Assembly (NCBI GenBank): GCA_019694835.1
Contig: JAIBBE010000022.1
Span: 1-64,000 of the forward strand
Source: Fimbriimonadaceae bacterium
GTDB taxonomy: Bacteria > Armatimonadota > Fimbriimonadia > Fimbriimonadales > Fimbriimonadaceae
DNA length: 64,000 nt
Reading direction: 5' to 3'
Numbering within the stretch: position 1 is the stretch's first letter; every line of letters begins with the position of its first letter. The notes below the pieces were generated by a model. That model saw nothing but the letters and a program-made list of their open reading frames with translations. It searched no databases and was not told the DNA's origin. Made by a program: the position numbers and the translations under genes. This document shows, piece by piece, positions 17,347 through 26,123 of the stretch.

Positions 17347-17446
17347 GGTGGCCGGGGTGATGAATTGTGCGCCCCGGTGCTGCCAGTCACCGATAGGATT
17401 CCCTAAATGGCAGAACCCTCGTGCACAATTCATCACGAGGGCCACC
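17347..17446. repeat. Long imperfect inverted repeat
   Basis: Outer arms GGTGGCC (17347-17353) and GGCCACC (17440-17446), a 3-nt mismatch, then 14-bp inner arms GTGATGAATTGTGC (17357-17370) and GCACAATTCATCAC (17423-17436) enclose about 52 nt. It lies between purC and waaA, which share orientation. It could be a processing or termination hairpin, or a small miniature element. Confidence 0.75.
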
Positions 17447-17470
17447 CACGAAGACCTGAGTTGGCGAGGC

Positions 17471-18376
17471 TCATGGGCTGACGGCGAGCAGTTCTCGTGA
17501 CGTGATCATGCGGAACGCCTCCAAGTACTTCTCTCTTGTCCGTTCGACGACCTCGTGGGGAAGCGTCGGGCCGGGCGGCTGCTTGTTCCAGCCGATCGAC
17601 TCCAAGTAGTCGCGCACGAACTGCTTGTCATAGCTCGGCAAACTCACGCCCGGCTTCCAGCCGTCCAAGGGCCAGTAGCGTGAGCTGTCCGGGGTCAGCG
17701 CTTCGTCGATCCAGATAGGCTCCCCGCCAATCAAGCCGAATTCGAACTTGGTGTCGGCAAGGATGAGGCCGCATGACTCCGCGTGTTCAACGGCTCTCCG
17801 GTACAGTGTCATCGTGTAATCGCGTGCCTTCTCCGCGATCTCGATCCCGACCAGCCCAACTGCGTCGGCAAAGGAGAGATTCTGATCATGACCCTCTTCG
17901 GCCTTGGTTGCGGGTGTGAAGATCGGTTCAGGTAAGCGGTCGCCATCGCGCAAACCTGACGGTAGGTTCAGCCCGTGGACCGTGCCGCCCTGGGAGAGGT
18001 ACTCCTTATAAAGAGATCCCGTGATGTATCCACGCGCGACGCACTCGATGGGCAATGGCTCTGCCTTCCGGGCAAGTGTGCACCGGCCGCGCAAATCCTC
18101 AGTCCATGCATCTCCCAGCCGCGATTGGATCTCGAGGTCGTCGGTGCTAATCACGTGGTGCGGGCAGACATCCGAGAGCCGCTGGAACCAAAACGCACTC
18201 ATCTGGTTGAGGATGCGGCCCTTGTCGGGCACACCATTCGCCATGATCACATCGAAGGCGCTGATTCGGTCGGTGGCGACGATCAGGAGTTCGTTCCCGA
18301 GGTCGTAAACCTCGCGAACTTTGCCGCGCTTCGGCTCGGGCAAACCTGTGAGATCGGTTCGGAGCAGGACCGACAC
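17471..18376 (-). CDS. purC: Phosphoribosylaminoimidazole-succinocarboxamide synthase
   Basis: A 301-residue SAICAR synthetase, the aspartate-adding step of purine synthesis. Signatures include GKVREVYDLGNELLIVATDRISAFD (in parts), IECVARGYITGSLYKEY, ADTKFEFGL and DEALTPDSSRYWP. The length fits the longer PurC form. The GTG start at 18376 shares one base with the stop of the upstream peptidase gene (TAGTG). The gene is separate from purM at 29.3 kb, so purine genes are dispersed here. Confidence 0.97.
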   Translation of the reverse strand: MSVLLRTDLTGLPEPKRGKVREVYDLGNELLIVATDRISAFDVIMANGVPDKGRILNQMSAFWFQRLSDVCPHHVISTDDLEIQSRLGDAWTEDLRGRCTLARKAEPLPIECVARGYITGSLYKEYLSQGGTVHGLNLPSGLRDGDRLPEPIFTPATKAEEGHDQNLSFADAVGLVGIEIAEKARDYTMTLYRRAVEHAESCGLILADTKFEFGLIGGEPIWIDEALTPDSSRYWPLDGWKPGVSLPSYDKQFVRDYLESIGWNKQPPGPTLPHEVVERTREKYLEAFRMITSRELLAVSP

Positions 18377-19494
18377 TACTTCGCAGCCTCGATGAGTACC
18401 TGGTAGGCCAGCTTTGTCGTCATGATCAGGGATTCGCGCGATACGAACTCGTCGTGGGTATGGATCTTCTCCATACCCGTGGCAAGGACGATACTTGGAA
18501 CGCCCTTCTTGTTGTAGATGTTGGCGTCACTCCCGCCGAGGGTCGTTCGCAAGGTCGGCTCCAGACCCAAGGCGCGGCTCGCACGTTGGCCGATTTGGAC
18601 GACGGGCGCATCATCGGGAACGTGATATGAGCCGTAGTGGCGACGATGGTTGATCTCGAGCGTCGTCCCCCATTCGCGGGCGGCACGCTCGAACTCGGCG
18701 ATCATGTGGCCGATCTGGCGATCAAGTTCGGCGACATCGGTGCTTCGGGCTTCGGCCTTGATCGTCACACTGGGGCAAACGACGTTCACAGCGGTCCCAC
18801 CAGAGATGATGCCGAAGTTCGCGGTCGTCTCCGGCCCGACCCGGCCGGACTTGATTTTACTGATCGCATCTGCCGCGACTTCGATGGCGTTGATGCCGTT
18901 TTCGGGGTCTTTGCCGGCGTGGGCGGGGCGTCCATGGACGACGAAATCGATCTTGTCGTGGGTGGCGGTGCGCGTCACGTAGCTGCCTACTGGCGGGCCA
19001 GTGTCGAGAACATAGCCGAAGTCGAGGTTCAGTTCTTCGATGCGAAGCGCATCGGCACCCTTCAGCCCAATTTCCTCAGCGACGCTCAGCAGCAGGACGA
19101 CATCGCCGTGGGGTTCGCCTGACTCCATCAGCGCATGGACAGCCTCGATGGCGGGGGCCATGCCGGCCTTGTCGTCAGCTCCGAGGATGGTGTCCGAGGC
19201 CGAATAGAAGACGCCGTCGCGCTCCTCGATCACGAGCCCGGCGGTGGGCTCGACGGTGTCAAAGTGGGCGCTCAAGTAGACGCGTGGCGCGCCGGGCTTA
19301 TTACCTGGCAGCGTCGCGATGAGGTTGTTGGCGTTCCCGCCAATCCTCGATCCGGCGTCGTCTTCGACGACCTGCAGGCCGATTCCTTCGAGATAGGCTT
19401 TCGTGTAGGCGACCGAATCTTTCTCCTGGAGAGCTGGGGCATCAATCAGGCATAGCTCCCGAAAGAGCTTGATCATTCGTTCCTCGTTGATCAC
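18376..19494 (-). CDS. M20-family metallopeptidase (peptidase T-like)
   Basis: A 372-residue cytosolic di-zinc aminopeptidase-like enzyme. Metal and catalytic residues are visible in LSAHFDTVEP, GADDKAGMAP and SVAEEIGLKGA, with the dimerisation domain around VVHGRPAHAGKDPENG and a C-terminal metal His in ATGMEKIHTHDEFV. It is likely to release N-terminal residues from tripeptides. The GTG at 19494 (VINEER) matches family N-termini and has TACAAT 6 nt upstream; ATG 19476 with GAGG is the alternative. It overlaps purC by one base. Confidence 0.92.
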   Translation of the reverse strand: MINEERMIKLFRELCLIDAPALQEKDSVAYTKAYLEGIGLQVVEDDAGSRIGGNANNLIATLPGNKPGAPRVYLSAHFDTVEPTAGLVIEERDGVFYSASDTILGADDKAGMAPAIEAVHALMESGEPHGDVVLLLSVAEEIGLKGADALRIEELNLDFGYVLDTGPPVGSYVTRTATHDKIDFVVHGRPAHAGKDPENGINAIEVAADAISKIKSGRVGPETTANFGIISGGTAVNVVCPSVTIKAEARSTDVAELDRQIGHMIAEFERAAREWGTTLEINHRRHYGSYHVPDDAPVVQIGQRASRALGLEPTLRTTLGGSDANIYNKKGVPSIVLATGMEKIHTHDEFVSRESLIMTTKLAYQVLIEAAK

Positions 19495-19500
19495 GCCCCG

Positions 19501-19506
19501 ATTGTA
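19501..19506 (-). promoter_or_regulatory. -10 box (TACAAT) of a leaderless start
   Basis: On the minus strand TACAAT is followed by CGGGGC (6 nt) and the GTG at 19494. Confidence 0.55.
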
Positions 19507-19601
19507 GCAAACGGGCGGGAGCCCCATCTGTACACTGGCAGGGGGCTAGGGAAAAACACCACATCTGCATCTACATTTGTCGTGATAAAGCTAGCGTCTA
19601 C

Positions 19602-19630
19602 TTGTTTTGCACACGCAGCGGCTATATCAT
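19602..19630 (+). promoter_or_regulatory. Sigma70-type promoter of the caspase-like/PepSY module
   Basis: -35 TTGTTT (19602-19607), 17-bp spacer, -10 TATCAT (19625-19630). The ATG at 19637 follows after 6 nt, so the transcript is probably leaderless. Confidence 0.65.
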
Positions 19631-19636
19631 GCAGGT

Positions 19637-20740
19637 ATGAGGTGGCTGCACGGCATTCTCGTATTGGCCTTCGGCGCAGTTTCGATGTGCGCGGAGGCCC
19701 AACCTTGGGCGAACGGCATCTACATTCCAGGGCCGGGGATGTCAATGCCAAACTACTGGTCGGGCACGAATTGTCGGGCGAGTGGGTGGGCGCAGGTAGG
19801 TGAGCCGATCTACGCGGCGGAACTCAAGCTCAACGGCGTTGTGGTCAACAATTGGTTAATGGGCGACGACCCGGAAGAAGAGCCACCCATGAACTTCAGC
19901 CTCGCGGCCATGTTCGACAGCAGTCATTTTGCCAACGGCACGCCGGTCGAAGTCACGTACCGAATCTGGTCTTATCCCACTGGCTGGCAAGAGGCGAGTA
20001 GCGGCATTGATCCACTGGCACAGAACATGCTCATGATGTACGAGCACCCCGATGATGATCTCGATCCCGATGCAGCGCCACTTGTGAGCCAACTCATGTA
20101 CGGAAAGAACTACCTATTAGCACTCGTGAACGGCGGATCGTGGTCAGAGACCGACTATTTTAACACGCTGGACGGGTCGAACGCAGTGTTTTATGCAGGT
20201 CATGGAACACCGTACGATCATGATGACGCCTGGACGCCAACAGGGCACATGCTTACAAGTGAATACTACACTCATAGAGTTTCACAGAAGGGCAGCGGTA
20301 TCCCGCCTTTCAACACTGGGGCACCCCCGGTTAACTTCTGCCATCTCCTCGCCTGCAATTGTGGCGACACTAATGGCTTCATAACCGTGTGCTACCCCTA
20401 CTATATGGCCTGGGGCGGCCCGTGGATGGAGAACCAGGCGCTGATGGCGTACGGTGTTTATGTCTTGCTCAAGCAATTGGCCCAGCACGCATACCTGATT
20501 TGGTCCAAGCTTGCCGAAGGCCGGACCGCTTGGAAGACACAGCAGTGGTTTAACGTGGTTTGGCTTGAAGAGAATCCAGAACAGCTAGTAGTTTCAGATG
20601 ATGGTGAGAGCGAGCGGTTTATGAAGCCTGGTGATCTAGCCCTCTACTGCAATTACAACGGAGACCACGGCGCAATGCGACTCAAGACGGTTTACACCGG
20701 AACAAACACTGATCCAATCGGCTGGTACATGCCCCTTTAG
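19637..20740 (+). CDS. Secreted protein with caspase/CHAT-like His-Cys dyad (unrecognised family)
   Basis: A 367-residue exported protein with a signal peptide (residues 1 to about 21, ending CAEAQ). Residues about 125-255 resemble a caspase-haemoglobinase (clan CD) fold: a hydrophobic strand ending in the dipeptide His189-Gly190 (AVFYAGHG) and a later strand ending in cysteines 240/242 (NFCHLLACNCGD). This is the expected order and spacing of the catalytic His and Cys. The C-terminal 90 residues form a separate domain ending PGDLALYCN...YTGTNTDPIGWY, and a partial second copy of it lies at 21777-22066. The neighbours are two PepSY-like membrane proteins. Protease activity is an inference; no database family was recognised. 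Confidence 0.75.
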   Translation: MRWLHGILVLAFGAVSMCAEAQPWANGIYIPGPGMSMPNYWSGTNCRASGWAQVGEPIYAAELKLNGVVVNNWLMGDDPEEEPPMNFSLAAMFDSSHFANGTPVEVTYRIWSYPTGWQEASSGIDPLAQNMLMMYEHPDDDLDPDAAPLVSQLMYGKNYLLALVNGGSWSETDYFNTLDGSNAVFYAGHGTPYDHDDAWTPTGHMLTSEYYTHRVSQKGSGIPPFNTGAPPVNFCHLLACNCGDTNGFITVCYPYYMAWGGPWMENQALMAYGVYVLLKQLAQHAYLIWSKLAEGRTAWKTQQWFNVVWLEENPEQLVVSDDGESERFMKPGDLALYCNYNGDHGAMRLKTVYTGTNTDPIGWYMPL

Positions 20741-20751
20741 AGGTTAAACAT

Positions 20752-21765
20752 ATGATTAAGTGCGGTTCTGTCCTTTGTCTTACACTACTTTGGAGTTTCG
20801 CTATGCCCCAGATCAATGACGGGGTCGCGATCTCCGAAGCTAGGCCGATCGTCGGCAACCTCGCTCCGACTTCACTTAATGCCGAGCCAAGAGTTACTCG
20901 CGAAATTCTCGAATCGGCAAGAGGTCAGACGGAAGTCATTCAAGTCTCATTTGGAGATACTTTCGTTTGGCTCACTGGATCGGGCTCTTTCAGAGCCTTC
21001 GCGAGTCCAAGCAAGGGGCCACATGAACCTACGGCCGAGCCTGACAAATATGCGACTGATGAGGCGGCTTGGCGAGCATTTGAGGCGATACTTGCCGGTT
21101 TTGAACTCCCGAGTGGTCTTGAGCGCTTGGACTTCGTTCGCGATTCAAAGGGCGAGGCCCCCTACACGATGCGCTTCACGATGCGACCGAGGCCATATGG
21201 CTACGACGTTGACGGCGGCAATGGCGTCCGGGGAGCCCTGCATCGCAAGACCGGTCAAGTTCTCTCATTGAGCATCACTGGAGGGTGGATCTATGAGGCA
21301 CCTAATGTGCGCGTGTCACGTCAGCAGGCGATCGAAGCAACGCGGCTCGCACACGGGGGGGACGCCCAGGAGTGGCGAGTCAGCCTCAAGTACTCGAGTA
21401 TCGGGGACGCCAATGCCCCAGCGCATGTACGTGAGCTCAATGCCAGCAAGACCATGCGCCTGTTCTACTTCCTTAGGTCAGCGCGAGGATCGGTCACCGT
21501 GGATTCGGTTACTGGAGATATTGTCCGATTCATTGCGCCAAGGCAGTGGGGAACTTCGCACGGATCCGCTGAGGGCACTGTTGGCCCTACCCCATCACTC
21601 GCAGAAGGCAAGCGAGGTCTGACACAGCCTACAGGTGGCTCAAAGGACGCGTTTGGCAAGAAAAGTGCTGGTCCTTCTTGGCAAGTTTTAGGTGGGCTTG
21701 GGCTCTTGGCGGCCGTTACGGGAGGAGCGATCTTCGCTCGTTCCAAACTGCTCAAGCGCACTTGA
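20752..21765 (+). CDS. Single-pass membrane protein with PepSY-like domain (copy 1)
   Basis: A 337-residue protein with a signal peptide (about residues 1-19), a long extracytoplasmic region and a C-terminal membrane anchor (near residues 310-330, then a basic KLLKRT end). The segment VRVSRQQAIEATRLAHGG, a strand-rich stretch, then MRLFYFLRSARGSVTVDSVTGDIVRF has the PepSY pattern: helix, strands, and DSxTGxI. PepSY domains often inhibit peptidases in propeptides. AGAGG-like AGAGG lies 7-8 nt before the ATG. It follows the caspase-like gene by 11 nt and is paralogous to 22078-23112 along its length. Confidence 0.8.
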   Translation: MIKCGSVLCLTLLWSFAMPQINDGVAISEARPIVGNLAPTSLNAEPRVTREILESARGQTEVIQVSFGDTFVWLTGSGSFRAFASPSKGPHEPTAEPDKYATDEAAWRAFEAILAGFELPSGLERLDFVRDSKGEAPYTMRFTMRPRPYGYDVDGGNGVRGALHRKTGQVLSLSITGGWIYEAPNVRVSRQQAIEATRLAHGGDAQEWRVSLKYSSIGDANAPAHVRELNASKTMRLFYFLRSARGSVTVDSVTGDIVRFIAPRQWGTSHGSAEGTVGPTPSLAEGKRGLTQPTGGSKDAFGKKSAGPSWQVLGGLGLLAAVTGGAIFARSKLLKRT

Positions 21766-21776
21766 CCCTACTTCGC

Positions 21777-22066
21777 TGGAATTTGCCGCTAAGCTCCAAG
21801 AATTTTCGCAACATGTAGAGCTGATATGGGTCAGGTTGTCGGAGGGACATACCGCTCGCAGAACTCAAACACTCTTCAACGATTGGCTAGAGGAAAGCGG
21901 TGGTGGACTTGAGGTTAAAGATGAGATCACGGATGGATGGCGACCCATGATACCGGGGGATCTGGCACTCTACTGCAACGAGAATGGCGATAAGGGTGCC
22001 GTGAGGCTCAAGTCAGTTTACACCGGCACCCAAGCGAATCCCATCGGATGGTATCGGCCCCAATAG
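21777..22066 (+). pseudogene. Fragment duplicating the C-terminal domain of the caspase-like gene
   Basis: The frame beginning around 21777 encodes about 95 residues that align with the last 95 of the 19637-20740 protein: SQHVELIWVRLSEGHTARRT against AQHAYLIWSKLAEGRTAWKT, then PGDLALYCNENGDKGAVRLK against PGDLALYCNYNGDHGAMRLK, ending YTGTQANPIGWY. The signal peptide and the His-Cys domain are absent, and no credible start codon or ribosome-binding site precedes it. It is best read as the surviving 3' end of a second copy of the first gene. Confidence 0.8.
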
Positions 22067-22077
22067 ATGTGAACACG

Positions 22078-23112
22078 ATGAAACTTCAGCTGACTGTACT
22101 TATCTCAGCATCCCTATTCACGGTCGCCACAGCTCAGATCGACGATTCGCGTGCGATTACAATCGCTTCGCGATTCCTGGAAAGGTTTGCCCCGGAGTCG
22201 CGCAACATCGCACCAAGTGTCTCTCGCGAATTGATGGATTCGCCCGGAGGCCCTACGCCCGTTATTGAGGTAAGTTTTGGCGAAGTGTTCGTTCGCCTCA
22301 ACCAGTCGGGCGAATTGAGGTCATATGCAAACTTGAGTCCTGAACGGCCAATCGATAGCGCCGAGCCTGATAGGTACTCTACTGACGAACAAGCCTGGCA
22401 GGCGCTTGAGGCGATCATTACAGACTTGCACGTGCCAACCGGTCTTACTCGAAAGTCCTTCGAGCGCAACGCGCCGGGCGGCCCGCCTCACATCATGAGG
22501 TTCATTATGCACCCGAGGCCCTACGGCTACAGGACCAACGGTGGAAACACGCTGAGCGCGGACATGAACCAAAAGACCGGGCGAGTGAACGCGATCAGAG
22601 TGTCTCGTGGATGGACGTACGAGCCGCCCAATCTTCGGATCACAACCGAGCAAGCGATCGAGTTAGCTAGGCTTGCACATGGTGGGACCGGGCAAGATTG
22701 GCAAGCCGACATCCGATATGCTAGCTTTGGCAGGGCGACTGTTCCGGAGTACTTGCGAACGCTACACACGAGCAAGACGATGCGATTGTTCTACTTTATC
22801 TGGGGACCTCGTGGAGAGGTGAGGGTCGACTCCGTGACTGGGGAGATCGTCGAGTTCATCTCTCCAGATCAGGTTGGCAACTCACACGGTGGAAGGACTG
22901 GGTTGGAGTCGGGTAGGAGTGCCGCTAGCAAAAAATCAACCTCGTCTCAGTCCAACCTGAGAAAATCGGATTCGGGTCAGCAATCCTCTTCCACAGCGGC
23001 ACCCGGCGCGTCAAATTCGACGATTACCAGAATTTGCTTGGTCGCAAGCATAGCTCTCGCTGTTGCGGGCGGTATCGCGGCCTTCGCCTTTCGAAGTCGC
23101 CGGACTCGGTGA
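22078..23112 (+). CDS. Single-pass membrane protein with PepSY-like domain (copy 2)
   Basis: A 344-residue paralogue of 20752-21765. It has a signal peptide (MKLQLTVLISASLFTVATAQ), the conserved block FGEVFVRL, RPYGY...NG, a PepSY-like segment (LRITTEQAIELARLAHGG, MRLFYFIWGPRGEVRVDSVTGEIVEF), a Ser/Gly-rich linker of about 50 residues and a C-terminal membrane span before RSRRTR. It starts 12 nt after the caspase-gene fragment, reproducing the gene order of the first copy. The two proteins have diverged clearly, so the duplication is not recent. Confidence 0.8.
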   Translation: MKLQLTVLISASLFTVATAQIDDSRAITIASRFLERFAPESRNIAPSVSRELMDSPGGPTPVIEVSFGEVFVRLNQSGELRSYANLSPERPIDSAEPDRYSTDEQAWQALEAIITDLHVPTGLTRKSFERNAPGGPPHIMRFIMHPRPYGYRTNGGNTLSADMNQKTGRVNAIRVSRGWTYEPPNLRITTEQAIELARLAHGGTGQDWQADIRYASFGRATVPEYLRTLHTSKTMRLFYFIWGPRGEVRVDSVTGEIVEFISPDQVGNSHGGRTGLESGRSAASKKSTSSQSNLRKSDSGQQSSSTAAPGASNSTITRICLVASIALAVAGGIAAFAFRSRRTR

Positions 23113-23537
23113 TCGATCGGCGAACAGAATGGACGTCATGCGACCTCAAGACCTAGCTCGCCTCTCACTCCCGTGAGAGGGGCTTCGCTGCAAGGCACGA
23201 GCGGGCGATGGGGGAGAGATTCTTTCTGCATCAACCCCTCCCATTGGGGCAAGGAGGCATCTAGCTGTGGCGAACTCGATCAGCGGAGATTTCGAGGCCT
23301 CGCAAGGGTGTACCGCCATGCTCTACTGTTTATGCTCCCATCCTCCCACGGATGGGAGCCCGGTGGCCCGCCAGACGCCCAAAAGTTCCCGAAAGTTCGA
23401 CTTTTTTTGAAAAAAGTGCCAGAAGTAGACGCTTGTGCCCTTGGCGTTTCGTCATCTTTCCATTAAGATGGCATTGAGGTTGCGCTTTCGCAACAGCGAT
23501 GGCCATCCGAAATCTATATCCATACAAGAGGTCTCAT
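23113..23537. other. Intergenic region with palindromic repeats
   Basis: No gene supported. Contents are a CCTCTCAC/GTGAGAGG hairpin (about 23160-23179), a family A palindrome GCTCCCATCC/GGATGGGAGC (23334-23359), and AGAGG about 7 nt before the pilin ATG. A weak TATATCC-containing stretch near 23514 may be part of the pilin promoter. Confidence 0.6.
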
Positions 23538-24338
23538 ATGTCTCGCAATAGACGTGGTTTTACATTAATCGAACTGCTAGTCGTGATTGCGATCATCGCC
23601 ATTTTGGCGGCCATTCTCTTCCCGGTTTTCGCCCAAGCAAAGGCGGCGGCCAAGAAGACCACGGCAATTTCCAACACGAAGCAGTTGCTTCTTGCTGGCA
23701 TCCAGTATATGGATGAAAATGACGACCAGCGCATTCCGCGATACAACGCCTGCGGTGCTACTGTCGGTGCCAACACCAATCCACCGACCACCGGCACCCA
23801 AATCTGGCCGGAAATCCTTCAGCCTTATGTCAAGAGCAAGGATGTCTATCTCGATCCGGCAGCGACCAACGCCAAATATGGCGGCTTCTGGGAAACTCGA
23901 GGTTCCCATCCGATCGGACTCAACTCCCGAATCTTCGCTTGGTACTTCGTGGACGCAACCAACCCGCACTGTGCTGCCGTTCTAAACACGGGCGCTGTGA
24001 CGACGAGCATGATGCCGAGCCCGGCCAAGTGGGTGCTCTTCATGGGTTCCAACTCCGGCGAAACGTCGCAGGGCTGGCGTGGTTACCTGGGTGATAATGG
24101 CTCCGTCAACGCCCTTCCGGGAACGTTCATCGGCGTCTCCAACCGGCATAGTCAGGGAACGGTTCTGGGAATGTGGATCGGACATGCCAAGTGGTACAAA
24201 ACGGTCGCCATCCTGGGCAATCCCAACGCGCCGTACAGTTGCGACAGCCAGGCGTTCTATACCGGCGAATGGTGGCTCGACAAGAACGCTGCCAAGCTCA
24301 AGTTCGCGATTCAAGACAGCTGCGTGATGGATCCATGA
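23538..24338 (+). CDS. Type IV pilin-like (DUF1559-type) protein
   Basis: A 266-residue protein with a prepilin leader MSRNRRG and cleavage before [20 protein letters not shown], with the +5 Glu. The segment [14 protein letters not shown] following the hydrophobic helix is a hallmark of this phylum's abundant pilin-like proteins. The globular part has cysteine-bearing loops ([25 protein letters not shown]) that could form disulfides. It is processed by prepilin peptidase and inserted by a type II/IV-pilus-like machine; its exact role is unknown. AGAGG precedes the ATG. The stop overlaps the start of a small lipoprotein gene. Confidence 0.92.
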   Translation: MSRNRRGFTLIELLVVIAIIAILAAILFPVFAQAKAAAKKTTAISNTKQLLLAGIQYMDENDDQRIPRYNACGATVGANTNPPTTGTQIWPEILQPYVKSKDVYLDPAATNAKYGGFWETRGSHPIGLNSRIFAWYFVDATNPHCAAVLNTGAVTTSMMPSPAKWVLFMGSNSGETSQGWRGYLGDNGSVNALPGTFIGVSNRHSQGTVLGMWIGHAKWYKTVAILGNPNAPYSCDSQAFYTGEWWLDKNAAKLKFAIQDSCVMDP

Positions 24339-24610
24339 TGAAATTGCTCGCGGTGTGCGTGGTCAGTGCTGTCGGCTTCGGACTCGTTCTCGGCGGTTGC
24401 TCCAAGGGCGAAGAAGCGTCAGCGGCGGGTTCTGGAGCTGGGTCTTCAAAGGCCGCCCCGGCCGGTGGCAAAGAGAAGGTGAACGGCGCGACGGTCATCC
24501 ATGAGCCGCCAAAAGACGGCAACATCCCGGCTGGCGGAATGGTGCTCCAGCCACCAAACCCCAACGATCCGAAATTCAAGGCCGATCCCCGCTTGGCCGG
24601 TGGAGGATAG
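24335..24610 (+). CDS. Small lipoprotein coupled to the pilin-like gene
   Basis: A 91-residue protein. Its start overlaps the pilin stop (ATGA). The signal peptide [20 protein letters not shown] ends at a lipobox Cys (GGC). The mature part is low-complexity, rich in Ala, Gly, Ser, Lys and Pro (PPNPNDPKF), and short, so it probably extends from the membrane as a flexible tether. Small lipoproteins of this type often accompany pilin-like genes in the phylum; function unknown. Confidence 0.85.
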   Translation: MMKLLAVCVVSAVGFGLVLGGCSKGEEASAAGSGAGSSKAAPAGGKEKVNGATVIHEPPKDGNIPAGGMVLQPPNPNDPKFKADPRLAGGG

Positions 24611-24650
24611 GCGCACCAATCTCGATCAAATAGGATAAAGCCTCTACCTT

Positions 24651-24686
24651 GGCTCGCGACGGCTGTTGTCGCGAGCCGTTCTTTTT
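24651..24686 (+). terminator. Rho-independent terminator
   Basis: GGCTCGCGAC (24651-24660) and GTCGCGAGCC (24668-24677) form a perfect 10-bp stem with a 7-nt loop, followed by GTTCTTTTT. It ends the pilin-lipoprotein operon. Confidence 0.95.
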
Positions 24687-24816
24687 GGGACCTGCGGGAT
24701 TTCGCACCCCCTGCTTTAGGTTCAAATTTGGGACCGCGCACAAACGGTCAGTAGGACCGGTTATCCATACGTACCCCAATACCGTATTCCTGCTCGTCTG
24801 AGAGGTTCGGAGCAAC

Positions 24817-25503
24817 ATGAGGAAACGGTCCAATATCAGGGTGAATCGAGGAGTTACGATAGCCGAAGTGCTGATCTCGATGGGCATCGTGGCAATTCTA
24901 TGCGCTGTGCTGATCCCGGCCATCAGCATGGCCAAGATCGGTAGTCGGCCGACGCCCGACATGGTTAACCTGAAAAAGCTTGGCCTCGCCATGCAGGTTT
25001 ACGCCATCGATGCCAACGAGTGGTTTCCTCCTGCCATCGACAGCTTACGTCCTGCCGAACTCTGTGCCGCCAACGCGACCTGGAGGCAGCGCCTCGTGCC
25101 GTACCTCGAGAGCCAGTCGATCTTCCGGTCCGCACTTGTTGGTCCGGGGCACAGTCGCGTGTGTCCGGTGGGTTCACCCGTTCGCATCTTGGGCAACTAC
25201 GGCGCCCAATCGCTCTGGGCACTTGGAACGTTGAACACCGATGGGCCACGGCTCTCGGTGAGTCATGTCCAGGTACCGTACGACACCCTCATGCTGGGTC
25301 CAAATCAAGACGGTGACGCATTGGTAAACGCTCCGGCAGATCTTTGCAGGAATGCCCGTGTTCGTTCGGGCGGAAAACCGCTAGACCTCGACAAGACGCC
25401 CTGGGTTTACATCGATGGACACGCAACGACCTTGAGCCGAAAGGAAGTCTATGGGGACGACTGTGTGCGCTGGCAGGTCGTCAAGCCGAGATCGTATTTT
25501 TGA
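24817..25503 (+). CDS. Type II/IV pseudopilin-like protein
   Basis: A 228-residue protein with a longer basic leader (MRKRSNIRVNRG) and the cleavage motif before VTIAEVLISMGIVAIL, again with +5 Glu. The mature region has paired cysteines (ELCAAN, RVCPVG, DLCRN, DDCVRW) and ends in a tyrosine-rich tail. It resembles the protein at 23538 in architecture (a date- or coordinate-like variable middle, then a hydrophobic ...TPWVYIDGHA segment) but not closely in sequence. It has its own leader region with GGAG 4-5 nt before the ATG. Probably a minor pilin or surface display protein. Confidence 0.85.
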   Translation: MRKRSNIRVNRGVTIAEVLISMGIVAILCAVLIPAISMAKIGSRPTPDMVNLKKLGLAMQVYAIDANEWFPPAIDSLRPAELCAANATWRQRLVPYLESQSIFRSALVGPGHSRVCPVGSPVRILGNYGAQSLWALGTLNTDGPRLSVSHVQVPYDTLMLGPNQDGDALVNAPADLCRNARVRSGGKPLDLDKTPWVYIDGHATTLSRKEVYGDDCVRWQVVKPRSYF

Positions 25504-25544
25504 GATCATTGGGCTGAAGGTCGAAATTTCGTAGCCCACCGCGC

Positions 25545-25550
25545 TATGAT
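25545..25550 (+). promoter_or_regulatory. -10 box (TATGAT) of a leaderless start
   Basis: TATGAT is followed by CCTGAA (6 nt) and the GTG at 25557. No Shine-Dalgarno. Confidence 0.5.
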
Positions 25551-25556
25551 CCTGAA

Positions 25557-25943
25557 GTGTCGCGACACGTAGATGCCAGTGAATTCGCCCAAATTCGAAG
25601 GGCATGGCTCGGCACGTATATGCCAGCCAGTTTGCGGGACCTGGCCTCGTGGCAGCGTGACCTTCCCGCTGCGCTAGCAGTGCTCCGGTACATGTCGGTT
25701 GGACGTGTATCGATTGATGGTCCTCCCGAGCAGCAGATCCTCGTTCGGGCCACGATCTCCGGCACAAACCTTCCATGGGAGCCAGTTCGAGCCGACCTCG
25801 AGCGCATTTGGCGCGAGAACCTCTCAGAGGGGCTGGAAGCCGTTCATACGGTGAGTCTAGCGGAGTCTCTCTTTCTTTCCTTCTCCGCCCTTTCCAGCGA
25901 TAGAACGGTGGTTACAGGGCGGATTTGGGTTGCTCGCACCTGA
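25557..25943 (+). CDS. Hypothetical protein
   Basis: A 128-residue soluble protein of unknown family. The first half is helical (DASEFAQIRRAWLG, SLRDLASWQRDLPAALAVLRYM); the second half has alternating hydrophobic strands ending TVVTGRIWVART. The GTG start is supported by TATGAT 6 nt upstream. No signal peptide and no recognised motif. It is isolated between the pseudopilin and PEP-CTERM genes. Confidence 0.65.
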   Translation: MSRHVDASEFAQIRRAWLGTYMPASLRDLASWQRDLPAALAVLRYMSVGRVSIDGPPEQQILVRATISGTNLPWEPVRADLERIWRENLSEGLEAVHTVSLAESLFLSFSALSSDRTVVTGRIWVART

Positions 25944-26123
25944 CTCGGGAGATAGGACCTAGTTTCGAATAGGCACAAGTACCTGAAATTTCCAGAATCC
26001 CCGCACTCCTATTGGCAGAAGTCGTCAAATGTGGGGACAGCTAGAGCAATAATGGTGTTCTACTAATTTCTGGATCACTTCTTGATTCAGGCACTTTAAC
26101 AATCTTTGAAAAGGAAGGTACGA

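Noticed and set aside
20752..23112. Type II toxin-antitoxin pair
   Set aside because: Both proteins have signal peptides and membrane anchors and are over 300 residues, unlike toxin-antitoxin components.
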